Made by a program: the position numbers and the translations under genes | Source: Acidomonas methanolica | GTDB lineage: Bacteria > Pseudomonadota > Alphaproteobacteria > Acetobacterales > Acetobacteraceae | Reading direction: 5' to 3' | Assembly: GCF_004346035.1 (NCBI RefSeq) | Contig: NZ_SLZN01000018.1 | Location: 1-59,969 of the forward strand | DNA length: 59,969 bases | Shown: positions 1 through 8,600 of the stretch, piece by piece | How positions within the stretch are numbered: the first letter of the stretch is position 1 | Layout of the letters: the number at the start of each line of letters is the position of its first letter | Notes under the pieces: generated by a model | What the model was told of the DNA's origin: nothing | Database searches by the model: none | The model's input: only the letters and a program-made list of their open reading frames with translations

Positions 1-36
1 ATCCCGAACTCGGCCGTCAAATGCCCCAGCGCCCAT
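1..36 (-). CDS. possible start of a gene running off the left edge
   Basis: An ATG on the minus strand at 36 opens a frame with no stop before the window edge, giving only 12 codons (MGAGAFDGRVRD). A purine-rich GAGGCAG lies about 7 bases upstream and could be a ribosome-binding site. The family cannot be recognised from 12 residues. It sits next to a polysaccharide exporter, so a surface-polysaccharide role is possible but is only a guess. Confidence 0.3.
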   Translation of the reverse strand, partial: MGAGAFDGRVRD

Positions 37-98
37 GATACTCTGCCTCAAGGCACGGAAAAGTCGGTCGCCGCCAGATCAATCAGTCCAGCCTGAAT

Positions 99-206
99 TT
101 ATAGCCCTCCTGTACGGCGTATGATGATGACCGTCAGAAGTGGGCCGACCGCGTAGCAGAACGCCGTCAATCCGAGAATAAAGAAATCTGCTGCTCCCAG
201 TCTCAT
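99..206 (-). CDS. small predicted membrane peptide, 35 aa
   Basis: The frame opens with ATG at 206 and ends with TAA at 99-101. It encodes 35 residues: a short polar start (MRLGAADF), one long hydrophobic stretch that could cross the membrane once, and a basic tail (IIIRRTGGL). AGGAAA lies about 10 bases upstream of the ATG. It is read away from the polysaccharide exporter and towards the partial gene at the left edge. No family is recognised. A charged tail after a single membrane helix is typical of genuine small membrane proteins, but such a short frame could arise by chance. Confidence 0.35.
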   Translation of the reverse strand: MRLGAADFFILGLTAFCYAVGPLLTVIIIRRTGGL

Positions 207-348
207 GATCGCGTTTCCTCGCGTGCTCTCCTGGGGAGAGATGCGGGAGTGGGGACGGGAAATCAAGTCGCCTCTTGGAGAGTTGCGCGCGACCCGCTAC
301 AGCCTCTCGTGGCAGGTTCTTAACGAGAGGAAAGGTCCGATTGTCGTC

Positions 349-1206
349 ATGAGGGCATCATCGGGTTCTGTATGCTCAGGGGACTCGGAACCCGTGCTTG
401 ATCTGCGGCCGTTGCGCTGGAGCGATCAGCTTCTGGCCGCCTGGCGGGACATCCGGTGGGCGTTCAGCCTCTTTCCTCTCGCGCTTTCTCTCGGCTGGCT
501 GGATATCAAGCTGCGCTATCGGGGGTCCGTGCTGGGGCCGTTCTGGCTGACGATCTCCACCATCGTGATGGTGGGCGCGCTCGGCGTGCTCTATGCGCGG
601 CTGCTTCATATGGATCTGCGCGGCTTTCTGCCTTTCCTGTCCCTTTCCCTGGTGCTCTGGGGATATATCAGCACCTTGGCCAATGAGGGGCCCGGTACCT
701 TCGTCCAGCAGGCGGCCCTCATCCATTCGGCGCGGATGCCGGTAAGTGGCCACGTATTGCGCGCCATTATCCGCAACCTGCTGGTGCTGGCCCATAATAT
801 CGTGGTCATCGTGATCGTCTTCGCGATCTTCCATGTGATGCCGCGGCATGGGCTGCTCATTCTGCCCGCGTTCGCGCTCTGGCTGGCCGACAGCGCCGCG
901 CTCACCTTGCTCCTGGGGCTAATCGGGGCGCGTTTCCGCGATATTCCGCCCCTTGTCGCTGCGCTGATGCAGATTCTGTTTTTCGTGACCCCCATCATCT
1001 GGCGTCCCGAGTTGTTGCAGGGCAGCAGGCATATCCTGCTGTTCGACCCGTTCTATCCGCTGATCGAATGTGTACGCGAACCCTTGCTCGGCGCCTTGCC
1101 GTCCCGGACGATCTGGGAGGCGGCCCTGCTGCACAGTGTCCTTCTCTGGAGTGTCACCCTGGTGCTCTTCGCCCGCTTTCGCGCCCGCGTGGCTTATTGG
1201 GTGTAA
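349..1206 (+). CDS. ABC-2 type polysaccharide export permease (Wzm/KpsM-like)
   Basis: Inner-membrane subunit of an ABC exporter that moves a lipid-linked surface polysaccharide across the cytoplasmic membrane. The protein (285 aa from this start) has the ABC-2 permease layout: a cytoplasmic N-terminal amphipathic segment, then the conserved LGWLDIKLRYRGSVLGPFW segment, about six hydrophobic helices, and the late LFDPFYPLIECVREPLLG motif found in O-antigen and capsule permeases. The frame is open back to 205, but the ATG at 349 is preferred: it follows GAGAGGAAAGG and the family N-terminus begins near there. The ATPase gene starts 5 bases after the stop, so the two are one operon. The substrate cannot be told from sequence. 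Confidence 0.88.
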   Translation: MRASSGSVCSGDSEPVLDLRPLRWSDQLLAAWRDIRWAFSLFPLALSLGWLDIKLRYRGSVLGPFWLTISTIVMVGALGVLYARLLHMDLRGFLPFLSLSLVLWGYISTLANEGPGTFVQQAALIHSARMPVSGHVLRAIIRNLLVLAHNIVVIVIVFAIFHVMPRHGLLILPAFALWLADSAALTLLLGLIGARFRDIPPLVAALMQILFFVTPIIWRPELLQGSRHILLFDPFYPLIECVREPLLGALPSRTIWEAALLHSVLLWSVTLVLFARFRARVAYWV

Positions 1207-1211
1207 AGATT

Positions 1212-1973
1212 TTGACCCGCGTTCTCGTCGAACAACTCCACATCAGCTTTCCGCTCTATCATGGCGCCAGCCGTTCCCTGCGGGGGACCATGACAGGCGC
1301 GGTTTCCACCTGGCGCTCGGGGCCATCCGCCCGTCTCGCGCGTGAGACGCACAGGCGAATCGTGGCCAACGTGCTGGAGGGGCTCAGCTTCACGCTCGAA
1401 CGCGGGGAGCGTCTGGGGTTGATCGGCGGCAATGGCGCGGGCAAGACCACGCTTTTGCGCGCCCTGGCCGGGATCTACGAGCCTGTCAGCGGCCATGTGC
1501 GGATTGAGGGGCAGCTCGGGACGCTGCTCGATCCGTCGCTGGGCATGAATCACGATCTCACCGGGCGGGAAAACATCCGCCTGCGCTGCCTCTATTTCGG
1601 TCTGGATCGCGCACATACCCAGCGCGTGATCGACAATGTGACGGAGTTCGCGGGGCTGGCGGCTTTCATGGACATGCCGGTGAAGACCTACAGCGCAGGC
1701 ATGCGGGTGCGCCTGGCGTTCGGCGTGGCCACGGCCATTACGCCGGACGTGCTGCTCATGGACGAATGGTTCATGGCCGGGGACGCCAGTTTCATGGCGA
1801 AGGCGCGGGAGCGTCTCGAATCCCTGTTCAAACGGGCGGAAATCCTCATTGTTTCCACGCATCAGCCGGACGTGCTGCTCCGCTGGTGCACGCGCGTGCT
1901 CTGGCTGGAAAATGGCCGGATTCGCATGCAGGGACCGCCGGCCGAGGTATTGGACACCTATCTCGGCGCGTGA
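1212..1973 (+). CDS. ABC polysaccharide export ATPase (KpsT/Wzt-like)
   Basis: ATP-binding subunit partnering the permease just upstream. From a TTG start at 1212 (253 aa) the protein has Walker A GGNGAGKTT at residues 72-80, a YSAGM signature, Walker B VLLMDE and an H-loop STHQ. The conserved leading segment VEQLHISFPLYHGASRSL supports the TTG start, since it follows directly and no ATG or GTG is available downstream before it. At this length it lacks the C-terminal carbohydrate-binding domain of O-antigen Wzt proteins (about 400 aa), so it is closer to KpsT-type capsule/polysaccharide ATPases, which do not read the chain end. Confidence 0.87.
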   Translation: MTRVLVEQLHISFPLYHGASRSLRGTMTGAVSTWRSGPSARLARETHRRIVANVLEGLSFTLERGERLGLIGGNGAGKTTLLRALAGIYEPVSGHVRIEGQLGTLLDPSLGMNHDLTGRENIRLRCLYFGLDRAHTQRVIDNVTEFAGLAAFMDMPVKTYSAGMRVRLAFGVATAITPDVLLMDEWFMAGDASFMAKARERLESLFKRAEILIVSTHQPDVLLRWCTRVLWLENGRIRMQGPPAEVLDTYLGA

Positions 1974-2021
1974 CGTCCCACGACAGCTGATCGTGCGGAA
2001 AAGACGGATTGTCAGGAGAAG

Positions 2022-2098
<77 letters not shown>

Positions 2099-2225
2099 AA
2101 AAAACGATTTTACTCGTATTTACAACCGCTTGGCGGGAAGGGCTTCAACCGCCCCGCTGCGGTGAGAGGGGAACTACCAGCACGGCTGGCGGAACGCAAC
2201 AGGGAGAGGCGATTTTTTTTCATTT

Positions 2226-2246
2226 CCAGGCATGGTCCATGCCTGG
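2226..2246. repeat. perfect 21-base dyad (possible operator)
   Basis: CCAGGCATGG is followed by one T and then its exact reverse complement CCATGCCTGG. A one-base spacer makes it a poor RNA hairpin but a good symmetrical protein-binding site. It lies 124 bases 5' of the tRNA-Asp gene and about 220 bases before ssb. The binding protein is unknown. Confidence 0.5.
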
Positions 2247-2395
2247 TGCGCCGTGCGGGCTCGGCCTTATTGGCGCGGGCGGACGGTGGCAAACAGCGCG
2301 GCATTGCTCTAGTCTGCTTCCCTCGTTCCGGACCCATTGAGAGCCGTAGCCGGTCACACCGGTTCACGGATAAGTCTCTAATTTGTTGTTTTGGC

Positions 2396-2442
2396 GAGCA
2401 TCTTTATCCGATCAGCCGATTCTGTCTGATCGGATGATGCTC
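2396..2442 (+). promoter_or_regulatory. extended inverted repeat in the ssb leader
   Basis: GAGCATC then (after TTT) ATCCGATCAG is matched, across a 10-base loop at 2416-2425, by CTGATCGGAT followed directly by GATGCTC. This gives 17 paired bases with a single three-base bulge. It ends 22 bases before the ssb ATG at 2465. There is no T-run after it, so it is not a standard terminator. It could be an operator or a leader-RNA structure affecting ssb translation. Confidence 0.5.
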
Positions 2443-2464
2443 TAATGAAAGAATGTGAGAAGCC

Positions 2465-2998
2465 ATGGCGGGCAGCGTCAACAAGGTCATTCTGGTCGGC
2501 AATCTCGGGAAGGATCCTGAGGTGCGCAATGCCCAGTCCGGCAGCAAGATCGTCAATCTGACACTGGCCACGAGCGAGACCTGGAATGACAGGAACAGCG
2601 GCGAGCGGCGCGAACGTACGGAATGGCATCGCGTCGTGATCTTCAACGAGCGTCTGGCCGAGGTGGCGGAGCGTTTCCTGCGCAAGGGTCGCAAGGTCTA
2701 TGTCGAGGGCCAGTTGCAGACGCGCAAATGGACCGATCAGTCCGGGCAGGAGCGTTACACGACGGAAATCGTGCTGGACCGCTTCCGGGGCGAACTCGTC
2801 CTGCTCGACAGCGCGCGCGGCGGAGAAGGCGAGCCGGGCGGATACGAGTCATCCGCGTCATCCGGCGCGTCATCCGGCATGTCCTCCGCGCCGCGCCAGA
2901 TCAATGCGCCGCGCGGCGGCGGCTCATCTCCGGCACGTGGCGGCGCGGGGGGATGGGAACCTCCGGCCGGCGATCTGGATGATGAAATTCCGTTCTGA
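2465..2998 (+). CDS. ssb: single-stranded DNA-binding protein SSB
   Basis: Homotetrameric protein that coats single-stranded DNA during replication, repair and recombination and recruits partners through its tail. The 177-aa product begins [20 protein letters not shown], the classic SSB start. The OB-fold spans about residues 1-110 ([27 protein letters not shown]). A low-complexity Gly/Ser/Ala-rich linker follows, and the protein ends in the acidic tip DLDDEIPF that docks partner proteins. The ATG is the only sensible start. The gene appears to be a single transcription unit, with hairpins on both sides (2396-2442 and 3008-3108). Confidence 0.97.
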   Translation: MAGSVNKVILVGNLGKDPEVRNAQSGSKIVNLTLATSETWNDRNSGERRERTEWHRVVIFNERLAEVAERFLRKGRKVYVEGQLQTRKWTDQSGQERYTTEIVLDRFRGELVLLDSARGGEGEPGGYESSASSGASSGMSSAPRQINAPRGGGSSPARGGAGGWEPPAGDLDDEIPF

Positions 2999-3007
2999 GG
3001 TGTATTG

Positions 3008-3023
3008 CGCCAGTCTTCTGGCG
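3008..3023 (+). terminator. hairpin after ssb
   Basis: CGCCAG and CTGGCG enclose a TCTT loop, 9 bases after the ssb stop. It is followed by TAAAATCCC rather than a T-run, so at best it is a weak terminator or an mRNA 3'-end stabiliser. Confidence 0.35.
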
Positions 3024-3064
3024 TAAAATCCCAATTCTCGCCTCGAAAGGTGAGGGTGGGGTGA

Positions 3065-3081
3065 TTGGCACGCTGCTTGCA
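3065..3081 (+). promoter_or_regulatory. sigma-54 (RpoN) -24/-12 promoter
   Basis: TTGGCACG, four bases, then TTGCA matches the sigma-54 consensus TTGGCACG-N4-TTGCA exactly, with 10 bases between the invariant GG (3067-3068) and GC (3079-3080). Transcription would begin near 3092, about 28 bases before the ATG of the repeat protein at 3120. No enhancer-binding activator is encoded in the window. The call rests on motif match and position only. Confidence 0.65.
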
Positions 3082-3087
3082 TCGTTT

Positions 3088-3108
3088 CTCCCGAGAAATC
3101 TTCGGGAG
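3088..3108 (+). terminator. hairpin before the repeat-protein gene
   Basis: CTCCCGA and TCGGGAG pair across a 7-base loop and are followed by TTTCCTT. It could end ssb transcription. It overlaps the start point predicted from the sigma-54 promoter at 3065-3081, so it could instead lie partly in the leader of the downstream gene. Confidence 0.4.
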
Positions 3109-3119
3109 TTTCCTTCACC

Positions 3120-3827
3120 ATGCAAGCGCTTCATTTCCGTCGCCTCGTCATCATCGTCGCCCTGCCTGTTTTTTGCCTCGCGGTCGCGCGCACCGCGGCG
3201 GAGGCGGTGGACCAGCCGGTCACGATCAACCAGATGGCCAATGACATCGATCGTGATGTCGTCGCGGACGGATCGACTCTCTCCACCATGGGCGGAGACA
3301 TTCATCTCGGCCGCGCCGAAGGGGAGGTCACCTTGCGGACGATGGGGGGCGACATCAGGGTGGAGAGCGCCCAGGGGCCGCTTCAGGTCCAGACCATGGG
3401 CGGAGACGTGCGGATCGGCAGCGTCGCGCGTGACGTGGATATCCGAACCCAGGGTGGCGAGGTCTCCATTCATGCCGCCTCGGGCGCCGTGAGGGCGGAT
3501 ACGGCGGGCGGCGACATTGACGTCGCCCTCGCCGAGGCGCAGGCGCCGCGCGCCGTTTCCCTGCGCGCTCTGGGCGGAGATATCGTCCTTCATGTGCCCG
3601 CCGATTTCGACGGCACCGTCGACGCCACGATCAGCTATACCCGTCATTTCGATGGCCTGCCGCGCCTTATCGAGCCTTTCGGCCTGCCGCGCACGGAAAC
3701 GCCGGGCTGGATCGCCGGCTTCGGCTCCGAGCGCAAGATCATCCATGTGACAGGCACGGTCGGTCATGGTCGCGATCACATCACGCTGAGCACCGTCAAC
3801 GGCAATATCCGCATCGTGAAGGCGTGA
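3120..3827 (+). CDS. exported GGD-repeat protein (DUF4097-like beta-helix)
   Basis: Product of 235 aa with an N-terminal signal peptide (MQALHFRRLVIIVALPVFCL, probable cleavage after ARTAAEA), so it is likely periplasmic or surface-bound. Its core is a regular repeat centred on T(M/Q/A)GG(D/E)(I/V): the GG(D/E) triplets fall at residues 58, 76, 94, 112, 130 and 152, a period of 18, 18, 18, 18 and 22. Such a period fits coils of a beta-helix, as in the DUF4097 adhesin-like family. The last 80 residues are not repetitive and end HITLSTVNGNIRIVKA, again DUF4097-like. It stands alone behind the sigma-54 site at 3065-3081. Function unknown; no catalytic motif was seen. Confidence 0.75.
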   Translation: MQALHFRRLVIIVALPVFCLAVARTAAEAVDQPVTINQMANDIDRDVVADGSTLSTMGGDIHLGRAEGEVTLRTMGGDIRVESAQGPLQVQTMGGDVRIGSVARDVDIRTQGGEVSIHAASGAVRADTAGGDIDVALAEAQAPRAVSLRALGGDIVLHVPADFDGTVDATISYTRHFDGLPRLIEPFGLPRTETPGWIAGFGSERKIIHVTGTVGHGRDHITLSTVNGNIRIVKA

Positions 3828-3923
3828 ATTCGCGTCCTTGACGTGCAGCCCCTGAGGTGCGGCCCTTGACGCGCGGGGGAGGGATCGCGAAGTCACGTTT
3901 ACTCCTTTGCGCGAAGGCTCCTC

Positions 3924-5342
3924 ATGCAACTCGTCAATCGCTACGCCACGCTGCCGCCCCGGTTCTATGCGCGCATGACGGCCAGCCCGGTGGCCGCGCC
4001 CCGGCTGCTGAAGCTCAACGTCCCGCTTGCCCGCCATCTCGGTCTCGATCCGGAGTGGCTGGCCGGGCCGGAGGGCGTGGCCCTGCTCGCGGGCCATGCG
4101 TTCCCCGAGGGGCTCACACCTGTGGCCACCGCCTATGCCGGGCATCAGTTCGGCCAGTTCGTGCCGCAACTCGGCGACGGGCGCGCGCTGCTTCTGGGCG
4201 ACGGCGTCGATGAGGACGGCCGGCCCTATGAAATCCAGTTGAAGGGCTCCGGCCCCACGCCGTTTTCCCGGCGCGGCGACGGGCGTGCGGCGCTCGGTCC
4301 GGTGCTGCGCGAGTATCTGTTGAGCGAGGCGATGGCGGCGCTCGGGGTGCCGACCACTCGCGCTCTGGCCGCCGTCGCCACGGGCGAGTCCGTCATCCGC
4401 GAGATCCTGCTGCCCGGTGCGGTCTTCGCGCGCGTTGCCGCCAGTCATATCCGCGTGGGGAGTTTCCAGTATTTCGCGGCGCGGCAGGATGTCGAGGGGC
4501 TGAAGGCTTTGGCCGATTTCGCCATCGCGCGTCATTATCCCGATCTGGCGGAAGGAAACGCGCCGTATCTTGCGTTCTTCGGGGCGGTCGTGGCGGCGCA
4601 GGCGCGGCTGATCGCGCGCTGGATGGCGCTCGGCTTCATCCACGGCGTCATGAACACCGATAACTGCGCCGTTTCGGGCGAGACGATCGATTACGGTCCG
4701 GCGGCCTTTCTCGACGAATACGATCCCGGCAAGAGCTTCAGCTCGATCGATCAGGGCGGCCGATACGCCTACGCCAATCAGCCGCGCATCGGCATGTGGA
4801 ATCTCGCCCGCTTCGCCGAGGCGTTGCTGCCGTTGATCGCCGAAGACGCGGAGGCCGCGGCCGCGGCCGTCCAGCCCGTTCTCATGCGTTTTCCCGAGAC
4901 GTTCGAGGCGGAATTCGGTGCGCTCATGCGCCGGAAGATCGGGCTGGCCACGCAGGAGGAGGGCGACAAGGAGTTGCTGGGCGGTTTCCTCGACCTCCTC
5001 ATGCACGCCAAGGCAGATTTTACGCTCTCTTTCCGCCGTCTAGACGATCCTGACCGGCTCGGCGATCTTGAGGGCTTCCCCGCCTGGCGCGCGCAATGGG
5101 AGGCGCGTCTGGAACGGGACGGCGGACGGGACGCCGCGCGGGCGCGGATTCTGGCGGCCTGTCCCGCCGTCATCCCGCGCAATCATCGCGTCGAGGCGGT
5201 CATCGACGCGGCGCTGCGTGACGATTTCGCGCCGTTCGAGGCCTTGCTGGACGCCGTGACCCATCCCTTCCGCGACAATCCGGATTATGAGCGGCCCCCG
5301 ACGCAACAGGAGCGTGTTCATGCGACATTTTGCGGTACCTGA
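3924..5342 (+). CDS. selO: protein adenylyltransferase SelO (YdiU family)
   Basis: Pseudokinase-fold enzyme that transfers AMP from ATP to Ser/Thr/Tyr of target proteins, linked in other bacteria to redox stress and glutaredoxin control. At 472 aa the length is normal. Visible motifs are AYAGHQFGQFVPQLGDGRA (about 70-88), the nucleotide segment QLKGSGPTPFSRRGDGRA (105-122), HGVMNTDN starting at residue 240, and the metal-binding DYGP with its Asp at 256 in place of the kinase DFG. The C-terminus is ATFCGT, with a Cys where eukaryotic SelO has selenocysteine. The ATG at 3924 matches the family N-terminus. Confidence 0.95.
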   Translation: MQLVNRYATLPPRFYARMTASPVAAPRLLKLNVPLARHLGLDPEWLAGPEGVALLAGHAFPEGLTPVATAYAGHQFGQFVPQLGDGRALLLGDGVDEDGRPYEIQLKGSGPTPFSRRGDGRAALGPVLREYLLSEAMAALGVPTTRALAAVATGESVIREILLPGAVFARVAASHIRVGSFQYFAARQDVEGLKALADFAIARHYPDLAEGNAPYLAFFGAVVAAQARLIARWMALGFIHGVMNTDNCAVSGETIDYGPAAFLDEYDPGKSFSSIDQGGRYAYANQPRIGMWNLARFAEALLPLIAEDAEAAAAAVQPVLMRFPETFEAEFGALMRRKIGLATQEEGDKELLGGFLDLLMHAKADFTLSFRRLDDPDRLGDLEGFPAWRAQWEARLERDGGRDAARARILAACPAVIPRNHRVEAVIDAALRDDFAPFEALLDAVTHPFRDNPDYERPPTQQERVHATFCGT

Positions 5343-5610
5343 ATGGTTGCTTCTCGGCGCGTTGCTTCTGCCGCTATACGCGCAGGCCAGGCAGCCCGCG
5401 CCGCCCATGACGCCTCGGCCGCCCGTCGCGGCGATCCAGCGCAGGGAAGACGCCCAGCGGCAGCTTCAGGCGGCGGAGCAGAGGCGCTTGCAGGTGCAGT
5501 CCGCCCAGCCGGGCGTCGAGCGGCAGCACGCGCTTCTCAACCAGCGTCTTGCGCCTCCGCCACGCATGCGCCCCAGACCGCCCGCCATCGGGCCGTCCGG
5601 GCCGCGCTGA
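5320..5610 (+). CDS. small exported Gln/Pro-rich protein, 96 aa
   Basis: The ATG at 5320, preceded by AGGAG, overlaps the end of selO by 23 bases in another frame. The product begins with a clear signal peptide (MRHFAVPEWLLLGALLLPLY then AQA). A proline-rich stretch (PAPPMTPRPP), a Gln/Arg-rich probably helical stretch (about residues 38-73) and a second Pro/Arg-rich tail follow. No domain is recognised. The overlap suggests coupled translation with selO, but a periplasmic low-complexity protein has no obvious functional tie to SelO. Confidence 0.6.
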   Translation: MRHFAVPEWLLLGALLLPLYAQARQPAPPMTPRPPVAAIQRREDAQRQLQAAEQRRLQVQSAQPGVERQHALLNQRLAPPPRMRPRPPAIGPSGPR

Positions 5611-5692
5611 CGACGGCCTTGTCCTCCTTCGGCCTGTCCCGCTTCGTCTCCGACCAGCAGATTCGTGACGGCCGGAAACGGCGGAGTGACGT

Positions 5693-8600
5693 TCAGAGCG
5701 ACCCGATGATGCCGAACTGGAAGGAGCGGAGAACGACGCCCTTCTGCGCCCAGGACGAGTTGTAGAGATAGGCCGAATATGTGCCGAAATCGTACGGCGC
5801 GCGGAAGCCGAGCAGATTATAGACGTTGGCGTAGAGCGACCAGTGCTTGCTCAGCGCGTAGTTGACGGTCAGGTCTACGTCCCAGAACGCCTTGGTGTGG
5901 CAGCGATAGGGCACGAAGGAACTGTTCGAGATGACATATGTGCATCCCGAGGTGGAACTGCCCTGGTAATTGTCGTCAGCCACGTCTCGATAGCCGCTCG
6001 TATAATAGAGGGTCGGCGTGAGGGACCATTTCTTCCAGATGAAGGTGTTCGACCAGTTGGCGCGCCATTTCGGCGTGCCGGAGGAGGAGACCGCCTGGTA
6101 CGGGCCGAGCGTTCCGGCATAGCGGTTCACCGTGCCGTTCGGATAGACGAGGTTGAAACGATGAACGAACGTCGCGTTCCCCCTGCTGACCCACTGCACG
6201 TCGCGCAGCTTGCCGGGCAGGCGCGTATGCGCGAGGAAGCTCAGATCGAACCCGTCCGTATAGATCTTGTTGGCGTTGATGTAGCCCACATTGACGATGC
6301 CGGGCGACGGCGCGCCGTTGGGGTTTTGCGAATCGACCGGATTCGGCGTGATCGTCACCCCCGCCGGCAGCGTGGCGTTGGCCGCCGCGAGGCCGCCGGT
6401 GGCGTACGCCGCCGCCCAGTCCTGCGCCGCCTGGTTGGCGATGGAGGAGTTCGGCGTGATGTAATGGTTCTTGCGGATGTAGTAATAGCTCGCCGAGAGC
6501 GTCAGCCATTTCGTCGGTGTGAAAACCGGACCCGCCGTGAAGTTGGTTGCGATTTCGGGACGCAGCTTGGAATTGCCGGCGGTGTTGATGCCCAACCCAT
6601 AGACCTGCGCGTAGGCGTCGGCCTGCCCGTTCGACTGGTGCTGGGACAGCCAGTTCGCGTCCTGAATGGAGATCTGGGTGTAGCCCACATTGCTGCCGTT
6701 GGTTTCGGCGAAGCTCGGCACGCGGAAGCCCCGCGAGAAGGTGCCGCGCAGGCTCAGTTGCTCGAAAGGCTTGAACACGACGCCGACCTTCGGCGAGAAA
6801 TGAGAGAACCCTTCCGAATAATGGTCGTAACGGCCCGAGACGTCCACATCCAGCTTCTTGACGATCGGCGCGTTCACCTCGAAATATCCCGCCTCGACCC
6901 AGCGATGGCCCCGGGCGTTGACGGGATTGATCTGACCCGTTCACTGATTCGCGGGATCGAGGGGGTTATAGGGGTTGGCGCTGGGATCGTTGAGGTATTC
7001 GTAGCGGATATTCGTGCCGATCGCGAGGCGCACCATGCCGCCGGGCAGCTTGAACAACCCTTTGGAGATATGTGCGTCGCCCGAATATTCCTTTGTCAGG
7101 GCATGAATCGTGTTCACGGGCGCGATCATGTTCAGCACCGATTGCGGCGTGGTCCACGGATCGGCGAAATTATAGGCGCCGGTGGAGATCGCCTCCTGCA
7201 AGCCGCTGATCTTGGGCACGCCGGTGATCGTCTGGTTGAGCGTCGTGTTCATGCCGACGAAATTGACGTCGTAATCCCACTCCCCGCCCCAATGCGAGTT
7301 CAGAAAGCCGCTATAGCGGACCGAACCGCGGAAATTCTGGCTGAACTCGCTCGTGCGCTCGACGAGTTGCGGCATCGTCGCGTAGATCGCTGCCTGATCG
7401 CCCTGCGCCGCATAGGGATCGCTGGGATTGAGCTGGCCGTTGGCGAGATAGACGGGCTCGAACGTATTGACCGTCGAAGCGTTCAGGCTCTGTGAGTAGG
7501 TGCGCGCGGGCTGCGGCGCGCCGGTCAACTGGGAAAGGACCTGCGAGTAGTTGAACATCACGACGAGCTGCGACTGATCGTTGACGTTATAGGTGCCGTG
7601 GATCGTCGCGTTGATGCGCCGCAGGGAGGGGGAGACTTGGGCGTATCTCTGGCTGTTCATTGTGCAGGTCTGGCTCTGGCCGTTATCGCCTGAATACAGC
7701 GCCCCCGTCACCGGGGAGCCGAGATAGCCGCAGCCTTGCTGGGCGTTGACGAAGGTGGTGCCCCCTGTCGCCGCCCCGTTGGTGACCGCGCGTGCGATCG
7801 CGAACGGTGTCTGGGCGAAGTTCTGAATGGCGCCGTTCTCGACGACATTGTCGTTCCCGTTCGTGCCGCCGATGCCGGTCAGGTCTCCGTTATTGTACGG
7901 CGGCTGCAACTGACGGTAAAAGAGCGGATCGTCCTGCTGGTATTCGGAGTTGATATAGATGTTGTACCTGTCGCGATGCAGGTCGCCGAAGCCGTACGTG
8001 GCGTAGAGCTTCTGATGCCCCTGGTCCCCGCGCTGGGTCAGTCCGCCCTCGGCATTGCCCTCGAAGCCCTTGATTTCCTTGCGGGTGACGTAGTTGATGA
8101 CGCCTGCGACGCCATCCGCGCCATAGGTCGCCGACGCGCCGTCCTGCAGCACGTCGATGCGCTCCATGATGGAGGCGGGAAACCAGTTCGTATCGACGAA
8201 ATTGCGCTCGCCGTCATCGGCCAGAGGGTAATAGGACAGGCGCTGCCCATCCATCAGCACCAGCGTGGAATCCGTCGAGAGACCACGCAGCGAGGGAGCG
8301 GAAGACCCCGCCGCGAACCCGCCTCCGGCCGACCAGGCGTTGGTCAGGTTGCCCGCGCCGTTGGATGACAGCGACTGCAGGGCGTCAGTGATGTTGTGGA
8401 CGCCGCGCTGTTGCAACTCGGATCGCGTAAATTGCACGATCGGCGAGGCGTTGGTCAGGTTCGGATCGTGGAACAAGGTGCCGGTGACGACGATGCTCTC
8501 GGATTCTGCTGCGCGCAGCTCGCGGGTACGCGCGCTCAGATCGGCCTGGCGGTGCGCGAGGTTGGCCCCTGCTGTTGCCCCCACAGGGGGCGATGTCTGA

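Larger units (their letters stand above)
2099..2464. other. intergenic region between tRNA-Asp and ssb
   Basis: About 366 bases separate the tRNA (leftward) from ssb (rightward), so both promoters should lie here. No convincing gene is seen. It holds a run of eight T at 2213-2220, a perfect 21-base dyad at 2226-2246, and a long imperfect hairpin at 2396-2442 just before ssb. The DNA is less GC-rich than the surrounding genes. No alphaproteobacterial LexA box (GTTC-N7-GTTC) was found. Confidence 0.5.

Noticed and set aside
3065-3108. Hairpin 3088-3108 as a simple ssb terminator
   Set aside because: Not fully rejected, but the T-tract is broken (TTTCCTT) and it overlaps the start point of the sigma-54 promoter, so a sole terminator role is doubtful.
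2901-5006. A 701-codon open frame on the minus strand
   Set aside because: It runs antisense through the repeat protein and selO, is Arg/His-rich without family similarity, and reflects high-GC codon bias. The genes on the plus strand carry clear motifs.
6941-6943. TGA as a selenocysteine codon in the TonB receptor
   Set aside because: No SECIS-like stem was recognised just after it, and TonB receptors are not selenoproteins. A nonsense change is simpler.
5843-7495. A 550-codon open frame antisense to the TonB receptor
   Set aside because: Composition is that of a shadow frame; the receptor barrel reads continuously on the other strand.
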